Below, one piece after another: positions 6,752 to 8,796 of a stretch of DNA of 8,796 nucleotides (position 1 is the stretch's first letter; every line of letters starts with the position of its first letter). The notes under the pieces were generated by a model. The model made no database searches, was not told the DNA's origin, and was given only the letters and a program-made list of their open reading frames with translations. The DNA comes from Bacteroidaceae bacterium (GTDB lineage Bacteria; Bacteroidota; Bacteroidia; Bacteroidales; Bacteroidaceae), in the NCBI GenBank assembly GCA_017557475.1, contig JAFYYO010000392.1, positions 1-8,796 of the forward strand, written 5' to 3'. The translations under genes and the position numbers were made by a program.

Positions 6752-7579
6752 ATGTTCTCTATAAAACGATTGCTTCCTATATTATTAATCCAGTGGACAC
6801 TAATTATCTTTGATATGGTAGCTCGTCTTATTTGTTTTTGTGTCATTCTACTGCTCGTAGGCTGCAGCTATGAGCCAAAAGGTGTAACCTTCTTTGTTAG
6901 GGAGGAAGATGATTGGTCAGACAGTAGGATACTGTTAGTCAACCAGTTCGACACCGTAAAGATAAAAGAAGTGGTCAACCCTGAAAAAAGATATGGCTTT
7001 ACCTGCCATAATCTATTCTGCAAGAACAGAGAGGATATGATTCTAAAATCAGACTCCGATTGGGAGCAATCCATACGCATTTGGCCATGTTTTCCTATAC
7101 GTGTACATCGTATATCTGGCAGGGTAGATACCCTATACTGTTTTGGCAAGCATTATGCTTATACTGGTATCGGATATATCAGCGCATACGGGACACAAGG
7201 AAATTGGATGGTGCTGGAGAGTAAGGTACCTGGCAGAATTTTGGGACATGAGTATCTTGTTGATAATAAGGATAAAACACGTGACACTCTCTCGCTTCTA
7301 ATGGCAGAATATACCTATGCAGGGCAGGAGAGAGTGTTTGCTAGTCGTAAAGTAGATTACTGGATAGCAAGCCGAAACTCATACGATCTTTTCGGCCCAA
7401 TGACAAGAAAAGAGTTGAAAGAGCAGATGAGGCAACTGAATATTTCGATTCCGATGGTGCTGGATGGCCTTTACGACCGCTACGCACGCACTCACGACTC
7501 GACGCATCGTGTTGACAATACTCCTAAAGAATTCTATTGGCCTCATCTTCGCAAACGGAAAGATGTCATCATCGAGTAG
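6752..7579 (+). CDS. Hypothetical lipoprotein, unrecognised family
   Basis: The protein is 275 residues from the first ATG, or 254 from an in-frame ATG at 6815. The second start gives a textbook lipoprotein signal (MVARLICFCVILLLVGCS, lipobox L-V-G-C), while the first adds 21 mostly hydrophobic residues. I favour 6815 as the functional start, though the 4-nt gap after the upstream gene fits 6752. The mature part is mixed charged and aromatic sequence without repeats or a motif I can name (YCFGKHYAYTGIGYISAYG, KVDYWIASRNSYDLFGPMTRKELKEQM). It contains a possible helical segment near residues 218-245 and a basic tail (HLRKRKDV). It is more AT-rich by eye than the queD-queE and methyltransferase genes. 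Probable operon partner of the DUF4369 lipoprotein. No function is proposed. Confidence 0.75.
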   Translation: MFSIKRLLPILLIQWTLIIFDMVARLICFCVILLLVGCSYEPKGVTFFVREEDDWSDSRILLVNQFDTVKIKEVVNPEKRYGFTCHNLFCKNREDMILKSDSDWEQSIRIWPCFPIRVHRISGRVDTLYCFGKHYAYTGIGYISAYGTQGNWMVLESKVPGRILGHEYLVDNKDKTRDTLSLLMAEYTYAGQERVFASRKVDYWIASRNSYDLFGPMTRKELKEQMRQLNISIPMVLDGLYDRYARTHDSTHRVDNTPKEFYWPHLRKRKDVIIE

Positions 7580-7729
7580 CCTTCATACTCCTTTGCCAGA
7601 AAGGGCATATACATCAAGGACGGGCAAAAGGTCTTTCAGAATATGAACAAGCAAACACTCATCACTCATCAGGTTTGGCACTTAATATCAAGTATATCAA
7701 TACGATACAACCTGATGAGTGCTGAATGA
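7580..7729 (+). pseudogene. Possible vestigial in-frame C-terminal tail after the TAG stop
   Basis: The reading frame of the preceding lipoprotein gene continues open for 49 codons past its TAG to a TGA at 7727-7729. Soon after the stop it reads FARKGIYIKDGQKVFQN, which resembles the KGIYI.(D/N)G.KV ending of Prevotella secretion tails. The rest enters the repeat region. This may be a decayed end of another gene, or chance. Confidence is low. Confidence 0.25.
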
Positions 7730-7796
7730 CTCATCATATACTCATCAGGGTATTACTTTCTCATTATCAATGACTTTGATGAGTGACGAGTGTTTT
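7653..7796. repeat. Nested inverted repeats built from a GTGATGA-like 7-mer
   Basis: AAACACTCATCACTCATCA (7653-7671) is inverted at 7778-7796 with 18 of 19 matches. Nested inside, CACTCATCAGGTT (7663-7675) is perfectly inverted at 7709-7721. Further ACTCATCA copies lie at about 7729-7747. The block lies directly after the lipoprotein gene and could fold as RNA into alternative hairpins. No terminator-like T-run directly follows the stem. Confidence 0.8.
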
Positions 7797-7814
7797 GCCG
7801 AAAGTTTTTAAAAA

Positions 7815-7967
7815 CACTCTTCACTCTACACCAATGCCTCTTAAGCCTATGAAATATAAGAGATTGCGATGGTGTAGAGTGGGTGAAGAGTGGTGTAGAG
7901 TCTCTACACCCATGCTACTTTTTGATTGTCAGCCGTTTGTGATAGGTCGGTGTAGAGTGTAGAGTAC
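7815..7967. repeat. GTGTAGA 7-mer repeat block with inverted copies
   Basis: CACTCTTCACTCTACACC (7815-7832) is inverted at 7871-7892 with a 4-nt insertion. A second GGTGTAGAG follows at 7892-7900, and tandem GTGTAGA heptamers at 7950-7963. The organisation parallels the preceding block (a heptamer in tandem and inverted) with a different heptamer. The stretch between, 7911-7948, shows nothing else recognisable. Confidence 0.8.
7892..7910. repeat. Perfect 9-bp hairpin
   Basis: GGTGTAGAG-T-CTCTACACC is a perfect inverted repeat about a single central base. It is followed after 8 nt by TTTTT (7919-7923). It could act as a weak terminator for plus-strand transcription from the lipoprotein genes, but the gap before the T-run is too long for a standard one. 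Confidence 0.6.
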
Positions 7968-7997
7968 TTTGCGAAACTATCCACAGTTTAATCCCAA

Positions 7998-8218
7998 ACA
8001 ACGCGTGTGAAGTTGTCCCACGATACACGTGTCGTTTGCCAATGATACACGTGTTATTTGCCCACGACACACGTGTCGTTTTCAAACAAAACAGGTTTTG
8101 AGGAAATCCTCTACATGTATAGGGTTTCAACTAGCCACGTCTAGTTCGCCAACTAGCCACGTCTAGTTTGTCAATTAGCCATGTCTAGTTTTCCAATTAG
8201 GCGTGCCTAGTTTTGCAT
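7998..8218. repeat. 22-bp-period array of nine palindromes
   Basis: Nine 14-bp dyad cores start at 8021, 8043, 8065, 8087, 8109, 8131, 8153, 8175 and 8197, exactly 22 bp apart. Each is a 6-nt arm, a 2-nt centre and an inverted 6-nt arm. Examples are CGACAC-AC-GTGTCG (8065), CAAAAC-AG-GTTTTG (8087), CTCTAC-AT-GTATAG (8109), CTAGCC-AC-GTCTAG (8131 and 8153) and TTAGGC-GT-GCCTAG (8197). The 8-nt linkers resemble TTTGCCAA in most units. A degenerate unit precedes them (7998-8019). The arms form two families, about 8021-8078 and 8131-8210, bridged by two unlike palindromes that keep the phase. The right end overlaps the last codons of the minus-strand AlbA_2 gene. Confidence 0.88.
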
Positions 8219-8796
8219 CGTGGCGTGGAGTATCTTCTGACCAAGCTGAGGTCTGGCTGAACAGGAACTGCTGGTTGGTGTATTCCCAACTGGCTGTGCC
8301 GAAGCGAATAAGACGCGCCACGAGGGTGGTGACCTTGTTGCGCGGAAGTTTGGAGAGTCGGACGATTTGGTTCAGCGTCAGTCGGTTTTGCATGACATCC
8401 AGCAGTCGTCGGATGTCGTCGCCATAAGTGATGACGGAGCCTTGCTGCTTCTGCGATTCGCGCCACAAGGCGAGATGAACGGGCGAGGCCAGGATGTTCT
8501 CGTCATTGATGCGGATGTAGGCGCGCATAAGCCCGTTTTCATTCAGCGCACAAACAGGACGTTTGGCCGATGGAGGCACCGTGGCAATAACGATGGTGCG
8601 CCCTTCTGCGTGGTAAGTGTCAAACTTGATGCTGGGTTCGGGCTTGCAAAACTTGTAGGCAGCCTGGTGCATCATGAAGATTTCCTCTTCCGAACGGACG
8701 CCCGAAATGTGTCCATCGTCGCGAACACCAATGAGCAAACGTCCGCCATCGGTATTTGCGAAGGCCGACACGGACTTGGCAAGCTTGCAGGCATCA
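8175..8796 (-). CDS. AlbA_2 (Schlafen-type) domain protein with winged helix, 5'-truncated by window edge
   Basis: The frame is open to the right edge. The GTG at 8769-8771 is preceded in frame by DACKLAKS, giving KLAKSVSAFANTDGGRLLIGV, the classic AlbA_2 signature, so the true start lies outside the window. Numbering from that GTG: SAFANTDGGRLLIGVRDDGHISGV (2-25), beta strands FDTYHAEGRTIVIATVPPS (50-68) and AYIRINDENILA (84-95) complete the domain. A winged-helix-like C-terminal segment follows (RRLLDVMQNRLTLNQIVRLSKLPRNKVTTLVARLIRFG, about 121-158). Proteins of this type are annotated as putative transcriptional regulators or ATP-binding proteins, and some Schlafen-type domains act on nucleic acids; the function here is unknown. 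The last 12 residues (KLGTPNWKTRHG) and the TAA stop are encoded by the 22-bp palindrome array, so the tail is probably not original. Confidence 0.85.
   Translation of the reverse strand, partial: DACKLAKSVSAFANTDGGRLLIGVRDDGHISGVRSEEEIFMMHQAAYKFCKPEPSIKFDTYHAEGRTIVIATVPPSAKRPVCALNENGLMRAYIRINDENILASPVHLALWRESQKQQGSVITYGDDIRRLLDVMQNRLTLNQIVRLSKLPRNKVTTLVARLIRFGTASWEYTNQQFLFSQTSAWSEDTPRHDAKLGTPNWKTRHG

Noticed and set aside
6805..6812. TATCTTTG as a promoter for the second lipoprotein gene
   Set aside because: It matches TAnnTTTG but lies only 2 nt before the ATG at 6815, so transcription would start inside the coding region; no -33 box was seen.
7464..7725. Small plus-strand frames at the end of the second lipoprotein gene
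   Set aside because: They overlap the real gene or the repeat block in other frames and show no signal, domain or ribosome site.
7915..8130. Minus-strand 71-codon open frame across the first half of the 22-bp array
   Set aside because: Its repeating residues simply mirror the DNA repeats (22 bp is not a multiple of 3), there is no family resemblance and no promoter or ribosome site is visible.
8021..8210. CRISPR array
   Set aside because: Units are 22 bp with 8-nt linkers, the more constant part is the short linker, there are no spacer-sized unique segments and no cas genes nearby.
8021..8210. Integron attC sites or replication-origin iterons
   Set aside because: No integrase, no R-box core sites, no replication initiator gene, and the arms change sequence between units.

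Overview
The window looks like chromosomal DNA of a member of the Bacteroidota, most likely the Prevotellaceae. The signs are a CotH-type secreted protein ending in a Prevotella-style type IX secretion tail, a DUF4954 beta-helix protein, TAnnTTTG (-7) promoter elements, a DUF4369 lipoprotein and an AlbA_2 (Schlafen-type) protein. No rRNA, tRNA, IS element or CRISPR array was seen. This assignment rests on reading protein motifs by eye; no database was searched.

Layout, left to right. (1) The 3' part of a large CotH-kinase/chitobiase-C secreted protein runs in from the left edge. Its stop overlaps the start of a SPOUT (TrmH/SpoU) RNA 2'-O-methyltransferase by 4 nt (ATGA). (2) A DUF4954 left-handed beta-helix protein lies convergent on the minus strand, 5 nt away. 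(3) A compact divergent promoter region separates it from queD-queE. That region has a near-perfect inverted repeat carrying one TAnnTTTG box per strand, with four 7-bp GATTAGR-type repeats between the arms. queD and queE are two consecutive enzymes of the 7-deazaguanine (queuosine precursor) pathway and overlap by 1 nt. queE carries two inverted copies of a C-rich/G-rich palindromic repeat inserted in frame. (4) After a short gap with a candidate promoter come two closely spaced lipoprotein genes: a DUF4369-like protein without a thioredoxin domain, and an unrecognised protein.

(5) From about 7580 to 8218 there is no convincing gene, but the DNA is densely structured. First come nested inverted repeats built from a GTGATGA-like 7-mer, then ones built from a GTGTAGA 7-mer, including a perfect 19-bp hairpin. 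Last is an array of nine imperfect or perfect palindromes, each with a 14-bp core, repeating at exactly 22 bp (8021-8210). The arms of the palindromes change from one sequence family to another, while dyad symmetry, phase and an 8-nt TTTGCCAA-like linker are largely kept. (6) The array runs into the 3' end of a minus-strand AlbA_2/winged-helix gene cut by the right edge and supplies its last 12 codons and stop.

The best candidates for something undescribed are the 22-bp phased palindrome array and the in-frame palindromic insertions in queE. The protein-coding genes are otherwise ordinary housekeeping or surface genes. No defence or other multi-gene system is evident beyond the lone AlbA_2 protein.
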